This document shows, piece by piece, positions 42,401 through 50,607 of a stretch of DNA of 64,000 bases. A program made the position numbers and the translations under genes. Each line of letters begins with the position of its first letter. Position 1 is the stretch's first letter. The notes beneath the pieces are model-generated. The model saw only the letters and a list, made by a program, of their open reading frames with translations, ran no database searches and was not told the DNA's origin. The stretch spans positions 32,420-96,419 of the forward strand of contig NZ_JAAGXA010000013.1 of the NCBI RefSeq assembly GCF_010686755.1, given 5' to 3'. This stretch comes from Nocardioides zeae (GTDB lineage: Bacteria; Actinomycetota; Actinomycetes; Propionibacteriales; Nocardioidaceae).

Positions 42401-43930
42401 TCAGTAGGCGCCGCGGGAGCTCGCGACCGCGCCGACGGTGCGAGCGAGGATGCTCAGGTCCTGCATCATCGACCAATTGTCGACGTAGTAGATGTCGAGG
42501 CGGATCGCTTCCTCCCACGACAGGTCCGAGCGCCCGGAGACCTGCCAGAGACCGGTCATGCCGGGCAGCACGCGGAGGCGGCGACGCATGTCGTCGTCGT
42601 ACGTCGCGACCTCGGCCGGCAGCGGAGGACGGGGGCCGACCAGGCTCATCTCGCCGCGGATCACGTTGAACAGCTGCGGCAGCTCGTCGATGGAGAACCG
42701 GCGCAGCCACTTGCCGGGCTTGGTGATGCGCGGGTCCTCCTTCATCTTGAAGAGACCGCCGTCGAATCCCGCCTCGGCATGCAGCGTCGCGAGCAGCTCC
42801 TCGGCGTTGGTCACCATCGAGCGGAACTTGAGGCACGCGAACTCGACGCCGTCCCGCCCGGTGCGCGTCTGCCGGAAGAGGATCGGGCCACGGTCGAAGG
42901 CCCAGACCCGCAGCGCCGCCAGCACGAGGATCGGGCTGAGCACCGTCACCAGCACGGAGGCACCGAACAGGTCGAAGGTGCGCTTCGCCCAGCGCGACGC
43001 CTTGGCCGACCGCGCCGTGTCGAGGTGCATGAGCGGGAGCCCGCCGACAGGACGGACGGTGATGCGCTCGCGGGCGACGTCGGTGACGCTCGGCGCCACC
43101 ACGACCTGGGTGCGGTGCTGCTCCAGGTCCCAGGCGGCGCGGCGCATCTCGTCGGAGGTGCGGAAGGCGCCGTTGGCGAAGAAGACGATGTCGGCACCGG
43201 CTCCACCGGCCACGCAGGCCAGGTCGGCGGAGTCGCCGATGACCGGGATGCCTGACGCCGTCGTCGTGCTGACGTGTCCCGCCGGAGTGACGGCGCCCAC
43301 GATGCGGTAGCCGAGCCACGACTCCCGGTCGAGCACCGCGGCGATCTCGTCGATGTGGGAGGGACGTCCCGCGATGACCACCCGGTGCTGGAGCACGCCG
43401 AGGCGGTGCGCCTTGTGGAGGGCGCGGCGCAGGGCGAACCGCCCGAGCACGAGGAGCGGGACGCCGATGACGAAGGCGAGGAGGAAGAACCCGCGCGAGA
43501 GGGGGAACTTGGCGAGGTAGCAGCCGACACCGACGACGGCCGCGGTGAGGAAGGAGGCGTTGACGACCCGCTTGTACTCGTCCGGGCCGGCCCCGAAGAC
43601 CGAGCGTGCGTAGCCGCCGGACGCGGCGATCGTGGCGATCCAGGCGAAGAACATGAGCGGTCCGACCACGCCCAGCATGCCGGAGACGTCGCTCCCGACC
43701 TCGAAGAAGGCGAGCCGGTTGCGCCCCGTGATCGCGAGCGCCGCTGTCACGGCGATGGCGATCGTGTCGGTGGCCAGCGCCGTCAGCGGGATCGAGACGA
43801 GGGCCCGATGGCGGAAACCGCGGGTGGAGTCGACCGCAGCACTGTCCCGTCGCAGGGAGGTGAGGGCGAGCGTCAACGCGGGCTCCGAGAGGTCGAGAAG
43901 GGGGACGGGCCGACCCCAAGTCTGGGGCAT
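42401..43930 (-). CDS. Polyprenyl-phosphate glycosylphosphotransferase (initiating enzyme)
   Basis: The 509-residue protein has four N-terminal membrane helices, a nucleotide-binding-like linker domain (VVIAGRPSHIDEIAAVL), a fifth helix (FDLFGASVLVTVLSPILVLA), and the catalytic bacterial sugar transferase domain. The latter has FRQTRTGRDG, FKFRSM-like CLKFRSM, DELPQLFNVIRGEMSLVGPR and PGMTGLWQVSGRS. It transfers the first sugar phosphate to undecaprenyl phosphate and so starts repeat-unit assembly. The ATG at 43930 is preferred; an extended frame begins at 44032. It is divergent from the BY-kinase. Confidence 0.92.
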   Translation of the reverse strand: MPQTWGRPVPLLDLSEPALTLALTSLRRDSAAVDSTRGFRHRALVSIPLTALATDTIAIAVTAALAITGRNRLAFFEVGSDVSGMLGVVGPLMFFAWIATIAASGGYARSVFGAGPDEYKRVVNASFLTAAVVGVGCYLAKFPLSRGFFLLAFVIGVPLLVLGRFALRRALHKAHRLGVLQHRVVIAGRPSHIDEIAAVLDRESWLGYRIVGAVTPAGHVSTTTASGIPVIGDSADLACVAGGAGADIVFFANGAFRTSDEMRRAAWDLEQHRTQVVVAPSVTDVARERITVRPVGGLPLMHLDTARSAKASRWAKRTFDLFGASVLVTVLSPILVLAALRVWAFDRGPILFRQTRTGRDGVEFACLKFRSMVTNAEELLATLHAEAGFDGGLFKMKEDPRITKPGKWLRRFSIDELPQLFNVIRGEMSLVGPRPPLPAEVATYDDDMRRRLRVLPGMTGLWQVSGRSDLSWEEAIRLDIYYVDNWSMMQDLSILARTVGAVASSRGAY

Positions 43931-44069
43931 CGAACCGCGCAGCGCACCTGCTTCCGAGAAATGACACGTACGCCACACCCGGACGTGTGATAGGCCCGAA
44001 GATCGGCGGACGAGGGACGGCACGGATAGCATGACCGACCATGGCCCAGACCACGCTGGCGGGAGAGGG

Positions 44070-45506
44070 ATGACTCTCCGCGACTACCTGCGCATCATCC
44101 GCTCGGCGTGGCTGTCGATTGCGATCGTCACGCTCCTCTGTGTCGCCGCGAGCGCGGCGTACACCTTCACCGTCGCCCCGCAGTACGAGTCGTCGGCTCG
44201 GCTGTTCGTCAGCACCCAGGGCAGCACGACGGGGGATGCCTACACGGGCAGCCTCTACTCGCAGCAGCGGGTTGCGTCCTACGCCGACCTGATCCAGAGC
44301 CGTGAGCTCGCGGGGGACGTCATCGACGAGCTCGGGCTCGACCTCACACCATCCGAGCTCTTGGGCGGAGTGTCAGCGAGCGTCGTTCCCGACACCGTGA
44401 ACCTTGAGATAACTGTGCTCCAGGCTGACCCCCAAGACGCGCAACGCATCGCGCAGGGTTACGCCGAAGCCATGGTGGCCCTCGTGCGGGAGCTCGAAAC
44501 ACCGCCGGGGCAGACCGTCGCACCGATCAAGGCGACGATCGTGGACCCGGCGGACTTCGACGGCACCCCCGTATCACCACAGCCAGTGCGCAACATAGCG
44601 ATGGGCCTGATCCTCGGCGTCCTCCTCGGCGTTGCGTTCGCCATTCTGCGCGACTTGCTCGACAGCACCGTCAAGTCCACCGAGGACATCGCGGGGGCGA
44701 CAGACGCACCCCTCATCGGTGCGATCGGCTACGACGCGTCGGTGCGCAACGACCCGCTCATCACCACGCTGCCCTCCCACGCGCCGCGGGTCGAGGCGTT
44801 CCGCGTGCTGCGCACCAACCTCCAGTTCATCGACCTCGACAAGTCCTCCAAGGTCTTCGTCGGCACCTCGGCCGTGCCGGGAGAGGGCAAGACGACCACC
44901 ATGGTCAACCTGGCGCTGGCGCTCGCCCAGGGCGGCGAGCGCACCCTCCTCATCGAGTGCGACCTGCGCCGTCCCAAGGCCGCCGCGTCTCTCGGGCTCG
45001 ACTCCAGCATCGGCGTCACCACCGTGTTGCTGGGGCGGGTCACGCTTGCCGACGCGGTGCAGACGCACGAGTCCGGCCTCGACGTGCTCGGCGGCGGTGC
45101 GATCCCGCCCAACCCGGCGGAGCTCATCCAGTCGGCCGCCATGAAGGACCTCCTCGCCGAGGTCCGGGAGAAGTACGACGTGGTGCTCATCGATGCGCCG
45201 CCGCTGCTTCCCGTCACCGACGCCGCGCTGCTCTCCGCGCAGGCCGACGGCGCACTCGTGATCGTGCGTCACGGCAAGACCACCGTGGACCAGCTCAACG
45301 GGGCGGTGCGACGCCTCGAGCAGGTCGACGCGGCCGCACTCGGCGTCGTCTTCAACATGACGCCGAAGGCCGGGGGCGCCTACGGCTACGGCTACGGCTA
45401 CGGGTACGGCTACGGGTACGGCTACGGCCCCGAGGAGGGACGGCGCGCCGCCCGCTCCGCGAAGGACAGCGAGGACGGGGCACCGCGCGGCAAGCGCTCC
45501 CGCTGA
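44070..45506 (+). CDS. BY-kinase with chain-length domain (Wzc/CapAB-like)
   Basis: The 478-residue protein has a Wzz-type chain-length domain between two membrane helices (about residues 13-33 and 172-192) and a C-terminal tyrosine kinase. The kinase has Walker A SAVPGEGKTTTMVNLALALA, Walker A' LIECDLRRPKAAASLG and Walker B VVLIDAPPLLPVTDAALL. The tail holds eight tyrosines alternating with glycine (AYGYGYG...), the autophosphorylation cluster expected for BY-kinases. It controls polymerisation and export, cycling with a tyrosine phosphatase. ATG 44070 with GGGAGAG just upstream is chosen; ATG 44031 is in frame. Confidence 0.93.
   Translation: MTLRDYLRIIRSAWLSIAIVTLLCVAASAAYTFTVAPQYESSARLFVSTQGSTTGDAYTGSLYSQQRVASYADLIQSRELAGDVIDELGLDLTPSELLGGVSASVVPDTVNLEITVLQADPQDAQRIAQGYAEAMVALVRELETPPGQTVAPIKATIVDPADFDGTPVSPQPVRNIAMGLILGVLLGVAFAILRDLLDSTVKSTEDIAGATDAPLIGAIGYDASVRNDPLITTLPSHAPRVEAFRVLRTNLQFIDLDKSSKVFVGTSAVPGEGKTTTMVNLALALAQGGERTLLIECDLRRPKAAASLGLDSSIGVTTVLLGRVTLADAVQTHESGLDVLGGGAIPPNPAELIQSAAMKDLLAEVREKYDVVLIDAPPLLPVTDAALLSAQADGALVIVRHGKTTVDQLNGAVRRLEQVDAAALGVVFNMTPKAGGAYGYGYGYGYGYGYGYGPEEGRRAARSAKDSEDGAPRGKRSR
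45381..45428 (+). repeat. Tandem TACGGC/TACGGG repeat (Tyr-Gly tail)
   Basis: Eight 6-bp TAC-GGN units encode the alternating Tyr-Gly tail of the BY-kinase. The near-perfect array is a likely site of slippage that would change tyrosine number in steps of one repeat without shifting the frame. Confidence 0.9.
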
Positions 45507-45526
45507 CTGACGCTCCACCGCTGATC

Positions 45527-45567
45527 GAAGCCCCCGGGCACCGGTACCGCCGGCACCCGGGGGCTTC
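45527..45567. terminator. Bidirectional terminator after BY-kinase
   Basis: GAAGCCCCCGGG pairs with CCCGGGGGCTTC (12 bp), with an inner CCGG/CCGG extension. It separates the kinase from the convergent DUF4012 gene. Confidence 0.8.
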
Positions 45568-45683
45568 GTCGTTGTTCCCTTCCGGCCGTCACCAGCGGAG
45601 AGGTTCGCCTGGTGCCCCGGGCCCGACACGGCCGACGGCGCCGACGACCCCCGGCCCGTCCCGCTCCAGCCCGCACGGGCAGC

Positions 45684-47438
45684 TCAGGGGCGGCAGGCCG
45701 ACGTCACGGTCGAGGACAGGTCATCGGGCTCGACCCCAGCGGTCGTGTCCACCACGACGTCACCGGGTTGGCCGCGGCCGCTCGTCATGGTCCAGCGGAT
45801 GTCGGCGGTGAACCCCGGGTCGAGGAACGCCAGCACGGTCAGCACCGGGCGCCCGTCGAGGTCGACGGTGGGCGCTGCGATGTAGGGCTCGTCGTTGAAC
45901 ATGACGTCGTCGATCTCGCCACCGACCGGTCCGATGATCTGCACCGACACGAGCTGCTTGCCCGGCTCGATCCCGTAGCGCCCGGCACCGGTGATGTAGC
46001 TGGGGAGGTCGGCCGCGTTCTCGGGCGCGTCGGAGAGCAGGTAGGCCCGCCCGGAGAGCCGCTGCTCCCCGCGGGCGCAGCTGGTCGCGGTGACGTGCAC
46101 CTCGTGGCGCAGGAAGTAGGACATCTTCGCGCCCGTGGTGTCGTTGAGGTAGACGCCGACCTGCGGGTTCTCGTCCGATGGGTCGGTCACGAGCTCGCCA
46201 GCGATCCGCGTTCCGGCGACCACCGACTGCTCGGTCTCGTCGAACGAGTGCAGCTTGACCCGACCCTCGTCGACCCCGCGGGCCAGGGCCTCGATCAGCA
46301 GACGCGGGTTCCCGCCGCCCGACGCCAGGGCGTCGAACGTGGTAGCCGCGGCGGCCTCGAAGTAGGCGTCCTGGGCGGACGGCTCGTCGAAGCGCAGGTA
46401 GACCTGGTGCAGCAGCTCGTCGACCAGGTTGGACTGCGTCAGGCGCGGCCCGCCCGGCACGTCAATCGGCCCGACAGCCCCCAGCACGTAGGACAACGTG
46501 ACCGGGTCGATGGCCAGGACGCCGTCGACCGGCTCGTACTCCTGCTCCCACCGCGCCTGCCACAGCTCGGCCGAGCGCGGGAAGTCGGGCGTGAAGTTCG
46601 CGTCGAGGAAGTAGGTGCCGAGCTGGCGGTTCCAGATCTCGTCCTCCGCGTCCGTCAGCGGCAGCACCGGCTCGTCCGTCATGCCGAACGAGCTGCCCGC
46701 CACCTGGCGCGTCAGGTCGATCTTGCCGTCCACCGCGGTGACGAGCGCCGCAGATCCGGGCAGGCCTCCGCCGGCGCGGATCTCGGCATTGTTCTGGAAG
46801 ATCAGCAGGTATTGCCGCGGGCCGTCGGCGCCCAGCATCGACGGCATCACCTGCGCCGCGCGGTCAGCGGAGTCGAGGACGCGCGCCGCGCGCCCCACCT
46901 CGCTCACCACCTCGCGGTACTGGTCGCGCACCACCCCGACGTAGCCCTCGGAGTCGTGCTCGTCGAGCTCCGCCACCGCCCGCTGGAACGCCTCGTTGCC
47001 ACGGGCCACCGGCTCCTGCAGCGCGGCGACCGCCTCGAGGTCCACCCGACCGTCGCGCGGGCTCAGCGTCTCGAGGTTGCCAGCCGTCTCCACGAGCGGC
47101 GCCAGCCCGTCCTGGGCGAGGTCGTCGAGCACCGCGCTGACGGCGCGCACACCCTCGAGGTCGTCGCCGACGAACGGCGTCCACGTCATCACCGACCACA
47201 GGGGACCGTCGGTGCGTCCGGCCGCCGAGGCGGCGTGGTCCTGCAGGCTGGCCAGGGCGGCGTCGGCCGCGGCATCGTCGCCGTCGGTGACCGCGTCCTG
47301 CAGCGTGCGCGCGTCGTCGGCCGCAGCGGCCAGGTCGGTGCTCGTGCGGACCACCAGCCAGACCCCCCACAGCACCACCCCGAGCAGGAGCACGCCGGCG
47401 AGCAGGACGGGCAGCTTCCAGCCGCGGGCAGCACGCAT
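45684..47438 (-). CDS. DUF4012 domain membrane-anchored protein
   Basis: The 584-residue protein has one N-terminal membrane anchor (about residues 8-28, WKLPVLLAGVLLLGVVLWGVWLV reduced to its core) and a large extracytoplasmic part. DUF4012 hallmarks are YLLIFQNNAEIRAGGGLPGS and DGVLAIDPVTLSYVLGAVGP. These proteins frequently sit in actinobacterial exopolysaccharide loci; their biochemical role is unknown. A resemblance in the core block to the LytR-CpsA-Psr type has been noted by domain order only, which is weak. It closes the glycan locus. Confidence 0.85.
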   Translation of the reverse strand: MRAARGWKLPVLLAGVLLLGVVLWGVWLVVRTSTDLAAAADDARTLQDAVTDGDDAAADAALASLQDHAASAAGRTDGPLWSVMTWTPFVGDDLEGVRAVSAVLDDLAQDGLAPLVETAGNLETLSPRDGRVDLEAVAALQEPVARGNEAFQRAVAELDEHDSEGYVGVVRDQYREVVSEVGRAARVLDSADRAAQVMPSMLGADGPRQYLLIFQNNAEIRAGGGLPGSAALVTAVDGKIDLTRQVAGSSFGMTDEPVLPLTDAEDEIWNRQLGTYFLDANFTPDFPRSAELWQARWEQEYEPVDGVLAIDPVTLSYVLGAVGPIDVPGGPRLTQSNLVDELLHQVYLRFDEPSAQDAYFEAAAATTFDALASGGGNPRLLIEALARGVDEGRVKLHSFDETEQSVVAGTRIAGELVTDPSDENPQVGVYLNDTTGAKMSYFLRHEVHVTATSCARGEQRLSGRAYLLSDAPENAADLPSYITGAGRYGIEPGKQLVSVQIIGPVGGEIDDVMFNDEPYIAAPTVDLDGRPVLTVLAFLDPGFTADIRWTMTSGRGQPGDVVVDTTAGVEPDDLSSTVTSACRP

Positions 47439-47459
47439 GGGCGTGACTCTAGCGAGGGA

Positions 47460-48443
47460 TCAGCGCAGGCGTGGACGGACGTGCAGACCCACCTCGGGGT
47501 CGACGAGTACCTCCTGGCCCGCGGGCATGCCCTCGACCTCGAGCGTCGCGTCCAGCGCGACGTTCCGCTTCACCATCGCCAGCGCGATCGGGCCCAGCTC
47601 GTGGTGCCGCGCGGAGGTGCCGACGAAGCCGACGACCTTCTCCCCCAGCCGCAGCTCCGCGCCCGGTGTGGGCAACGTCTCCTGGGACCCGTCGAGGTGG
47701 AGCAGCGTCAGGCGCCGGGGCGGACGCCCCAGCGTGTGGACCCGCGCCACGGTCTCCTGCCCGCGGTAGCACCCCTTGTCGAGGTGCACGGCCGGGCCGA
47801 TCCACCCCGCCTCGTTGGGGATCGTGCGGTGGTCGGTGTCGAGGCCGAGGCGCGGCTCGCCGCGCTCGATGCGCAGGGCCTCGAAGGCCCACAGGCCGGC
47901 CGCCGGGCCCGCCGCCGCGGCGTACGACTCCAGCTGGTCCCGCGGGACGAGCTCGTACGCCGCGTAGGGGCCGTCGCCGCGCGACGCCGGGCGCCACGTG
48001 AGCGCCCACTGCGCGGTCACGTCGGCGACCTCGACCTTCGACCAGAAGCGCATCCGGTCGAGGAACGCCACCAGGCCCGCGCCCTGGCCGGGCTCGGTGT
48101 GCGCGAGGAAGGCCTCACCGTCGTCGTACCCGAAGAAGGCGTGCTCGACGTGGCCCTGCGGACTGAGGACGAGCACGCCGGTCCACTCCCGCGGCGCGAG
48201 GTCGGTGAGGTGCTGCGTCGTCAACGAGTGCAGCCACGTCAGGCGGTCCTCCCCCGACACCCGGATCACGTCGTGGTGGGACAGGTCCACGAAGCCCTCG
48301 CCCGCCACCAGGGCGCGCTGCTCCACGTTGAACGAGCCGTAGTGCGCCGCCACGGGGGCGTCGATGCCGTTCGCGGCCACGGCTCCCGGCAGGCGCAGCA
48401 GCGGGCTGCTGGCGGGGGCGGGGCTGGGTGCGTCGGTGGTCAC
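47460..48443 (-). CDS. ygfZ: YgfZ/GcvT-family folate-binding protein
   Basis: The 327-residue protein fits the YgfZ family, which uses tetrahydrofolate and helps in repair or assembly of some iron-sulfur enzymes. The diagnostic motif KGCYRGQETVARVHTLG with its conserved cysteine is present, and the N-terminal half has the GcvT fold (HDVIRVSGEDRLTWLHSLTT). The GTG overlaps the fur-like stop by GTGA. Linked upstream genes are a metalloregulator and a nitrobindin-like protein. Confidence 0.9.
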   Translation of the reverse strand: MTTDAPSPAPASSPLLRLPGAVAANGIDAPVAAHYGSFNVEQRALVAGEGFVDLSHHDVIRVSGEDRLTWLHSLTTQHLTDLAPREWTGVLVLSPQGHVEHAFFGYDDGEAFLAHTEPGQGAGLVAFLDRMRFWSKVEVADVTAQWALTWRPASRGDGPYAAYELVPRDQLESYAAAAGPAAGLWAFEALRIERGEPRLGLDTDHRTIPNEAGWIGPAVHLDKGCYRGQETVARVHTLGRPPRRLTLLHLDGSQETLPTPGAELRLGEKVVGFVGTSARHHELGPIALAMVKRNVALDATLEVEGMPAGQEVLVDPEVGLHVRPRLR

Positions 48444-48907
48444 TGCGTCTCCTCCTCGGTCGGGCAGCGCACGCACTCCCCGAAGATGGCCAGGTGGCCG
48501 GCGTCGGCGACGAACCCGCGGCGGTCGCGGAGCGCGTCGAGGAACGGAGCGGCCTCCCCCACGTCAACAGCGGAGGTGCGCCCACACTTCCGGCAGACGA
48601 GGTGGAAGTGCTCGTGGCCGTCGTCGACGGCGTGGAAGGTGGGCGCCCGGTCGCTCAGGTGCGCGTGCCGCACGAGACCGAGGCCCTCGAGCACCTCGAG
48701 CGTGCGGTAGACCGTCGAGAGATTGACCGCCGACGACGACTTCCGCACCTCGGCGAGCACCTCGTCGGGGGTGGCGTGGCGCAGGGTCGTCACCGCTTGG
48801 AGGATGAGCTCGCGCTGGGGCGTCAGGCGGTACCCCTGCGCACGGAGGCGGGCACGCCAGTCCGGCTCGACGCCGTCCCCCGGCGCAGCCGGCTGGTGCG
48901 CGCCCAC
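48440..48907 (-). CDS. Fur-family metalloregulator
   Basis: The 155-residue protein has a winged-helix domain (YRLTPQRELILQAVTTL, SSAVNLSTVYRTLEVLEGLG) and a metal-binding dimerisation domain (HEHFHLVCRKCG, then FGECVRCP). Two CxxC pairs indicate a structural zinc site. It could be Fur or Zur; sequence alone does not decide. GTG 48907 starts 2 bp after the nitrobindin-like stop. Its target genes are not evident here; the IdeR box at 1283 belongs to another family. Confidence 0.88.
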   Translation of the reverse strand: MGAHQPAAPGDGVEPDWRARLRAQGYRLTPQRELILQAVTTLRHATPDEVLAEVRKSSSAVNLSTVYRTLEVLEGLGLVRHAHLSDRAPTFHAVDDGHEHFHLVCRKCGRTSAVDVGEAAPFLDALRDRRGFVADAGHLAIFGECVRCPTEEETQ

Positions 48908-48909
48908 GG

Positions 48910-49404
48910 TCAGGCCCGCTGCAGACGGGCCCACGTGCGCGGCTGGAGGGCCTCGCCGAAGGCGGCCATGTCGTAGGCGTAGAGCAGGTCGCCCTCGACG
49001 TTGCCGTAGAGCCGCTTGCCGCCCGTCACCTCGGGGGCACCCTCGGTGCGCCCGATCGCGTCGGTCACGATCTCGACCTTGCCGCCCTCGGCCTCACCGA
49101 TCCAGATCTCGACGACCCCAGACTCGTGGCTGAGCAGCAGCTCCACCTTGCCCCCGGGCAGACCGCGGAGGAAGCCGGTCTCGATCGCGTCGTCCCGGAC
49201 CTTCGTGCCCTCGGCGTCCACCACCCACGAGCGCGCCATGTAGTGGAAGAACGGCCGCCCGTCGTGGGTGAAGATGAGCTCCTGGCCGAACTGGTAGGGC
49301 TCGATCGTCGGGTAGTCCCCGTGGCCGTTGCCCCGCCAGGTGCCGAGCATCCAGGCAATGGGCCCGCAGTCGGGGTGGAGGTCGACCGGCAGCTCGAACG
49401 CCAT
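48910..49404 (-). CDS. Nitrobindin-like (THAP4/FABP family) protein
   Basis: The 164-residue beta-barrel protein shows the family motif MLGTWRGNGHGDYPTIEPYQ. Heme-binding nitrobindins act as peroxynitrite isomerases and need a proximal histidine near the C-terminus. Here the last histidine is at about residue 93, and the corresponding end reads LQPRTWARLQRA. It therefore probably belongs to the ferric nitrobindin-like group that lacks the heme ligand. It shares a base with the small upstream gene and precedes the fur-like gene. Confidence 0.82.
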   Translation of the reverse strand: MAFELPVDLHPDCGPIAWMLGTWRGNGHGDYPTIEPYQFGQELIFTHDGRPFFHYMARSWVVDAEGTKVRDDAIETGFLRGLPGGKVELLLSHESGVVEIWIGEAEGGKVEIVTDAIGRTEGAPEVTGGKRLYGNVEGDLLYAYDMAAFGEALQPRTWARLQRA

Positions 49405-49514
49405 CAGGCCCGCCCTCCGGCCCCGGCGCCCACGAGGCGCGCCACCGCGCGGAGGGCCAACGCCGCGAGCCCCAGGGGCGCGGCGACGAGCACGGCGATC
49501 AGCACGGCATCCAT
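49404..49514 (-). CDS. Small hydrophobic peptide (36 aa)
   Basis: A 36-codon frame (MDAVLIAVLVAAPLGLAALA then a basic end) runs from ATG 49514 and shares one base with the nitrobindin-like start (TGATG). It would form a single membrane helix. The tight coupling favours a real coding unit, but there is no homology I can claim. Confidence 0.45.
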   Translation of the reverse strand: MDAVLIAVLVAAPLGLAALALRAVARLVGAGAGGRA

Positions 49515-49564
49515 GACGGGTGAGTCTATCGGCGCCCGTCCGCGCGTCGTCCTAGGCTGGCGGG

Positions 49565-49924
49565 ATGCGAAGCCTGAGGATCAAGGTCACCTGCGGGGCC
49601 GAGGACGCCGAGCGCTGCAACCAGGCCTTCACGGTCGCCGCGGCAGCAGCCGCCGCAGGCGCCGACGTCGGCCTGTGGCTCACCGGCGAGGCCGCCTGGT
49701 TCGGCGTGCCCGGTCGCGCGGAGGAGTTCGCCCTCCCCCACGCTGCCCCGCTCGCCGACCTGCTCGCGACCGTGGTCGACCTGGGCCAGGTGACGGTGTG
49801 CACGCAGTGCGCCGTGCGCCGTGGGATCTCCGAGCCCGACCTGCTGCCCGGCGTGCGGATCGCCGGTGCCGCCACCTTCGCCGAGGAGATCCTGGGCGAC
49901 GGCGTCCAGGCGCTCGTCTACTGA
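49565..49924 (+). CDS. DsrE-family protein
   Basis: The 119-residue protein fits the DsrE/TusD-like fold: RIKVTCGAEDAERCNQAFTV followed by AAAAAAAGADVGLWLTGEA. A CxxC-like VCTQCAVRRGI lies at about residues 78-90. DsrE proteins handle sulfur transfer or small-ligand binding; the cysteines would suit a sulfur relay, but the role is unproven. It is divergent from the small peptide gene and ends in a terminator. Confidence 0.82.
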   Translation: MRSLRIKVTCGAEDAERCNQAFTVAAAAAAAGADVGLWLTGEAAWFGVPGRAEEFALPHAAPLADLLATVVDLGQVTVCTQCAVRRGISEPDLLPGVRIAGAATFAEEILGDGVQALVY

Positions 49925-49969
49925 GGCGGCTCCGGCGTCGTTCACGCGTCCCGACGCACCCGGGAAATG

Positions 49970-50005
49970 CAGAACGGCCGCCGCCGCGAGGCGGGGGCCG
50001 TTCTG
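49970..50005. terminator. Terminator hairpin after DsrE gene
   Basis: CAGAACGGCC pairs perfectly with GGCCGTTCTG around a GC-rich loop. It lies between the convergent DsrE gene and the secreted-protein gene. Confidence 0.75.
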
Positions 50006-50018
50006 GTGAGCTGACGGA

Positions 50019-50453
50019 TCAGGCGCGACCGGACACCGTGACCCAGACGTTCCAGGCGCGGACCGAGGGACGGAACTGCTCGTCGTCCGGCACGAACGTG
50101 ATCGTCACGCGGTAGTTGGCCTTGACGCCCGGCGTGAAGGTCGGCGTCGTGAAGTAGCGGGTCGTGCCGGTGTAGCGGTACTGCTTCACCTGCACGGTGC
50201 TCGTGCCGTAGCGACGGATCGAGACGTAGGCCGTGCCGTTGAGGCGCACGCCGGGCTCACCGGCGTAGAAGATCGTGAAGCCCTTGCCCGTGCCGGCCTT
50301 GCCGACGTTGGAGATCGGGTCGGGCGTGAGGCGGGAACCCGTGGAGTACTGACCCGGGTAGCCCTCCGCAGCCTGTGCAGTTGCGGCCGAACCGGCGAGC
50401 ACGCCAACGGCCATCACGACCGTGGAGATGATCGCCACGAGAAGCTTCTTCAT
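50019..50453 (-). CDS. Secreted protein of unknown function (144 aa)
   Basis: The 144-residue precursor has a clear Sec signal peptide: MKKLLVAIISTVVMAVGVLA, then a cleavage site at about AQA|AEG (residues 27-30). The mature part is beta-rich with TRYFTTPTFTPGVKANYRVT and resembles an immunoglobulin-like fold, which is an impression only. ATG 50453 follows an AGGGG-type ribosome site. I do not recognise a family. Confidence 0.72.
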   Translation of the reverse strand: MKKLLVAIISTVVMAVGVLAGSAATAQAAEGYPGQYSTGSRLTPDPISNVGKAGTGKGFTIFYAGEPGVRLNGTAYVSIRRYGTSTVQVKQYRYTGTTRYFTTPTFTPGVKANYRVTITFVPDDEQFRPSVRAWNVWVTVSGRA

Positions 50454-50607
50454 GAGAACCCCTGACGTAGATCGAAGCGGACGGATGAACCCCTCATCCA
50501 TCCGCCCCGAACTCTAGGGCATCCCGGGAGGGTTCCGGACCACTCTCGGCAAATATCGACACTTATGGTCGAAGTTCACGCTCTCGTAACGCTCCCCGAG
50601 ACCCAGG

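Noticed and set aside
44031..44069. Earlier ATG for the BY-kinase
   Set aside because: ATG 44070 has GGGAGAG immediately upstream and starts directly at the conserved TLRDYLR segment.
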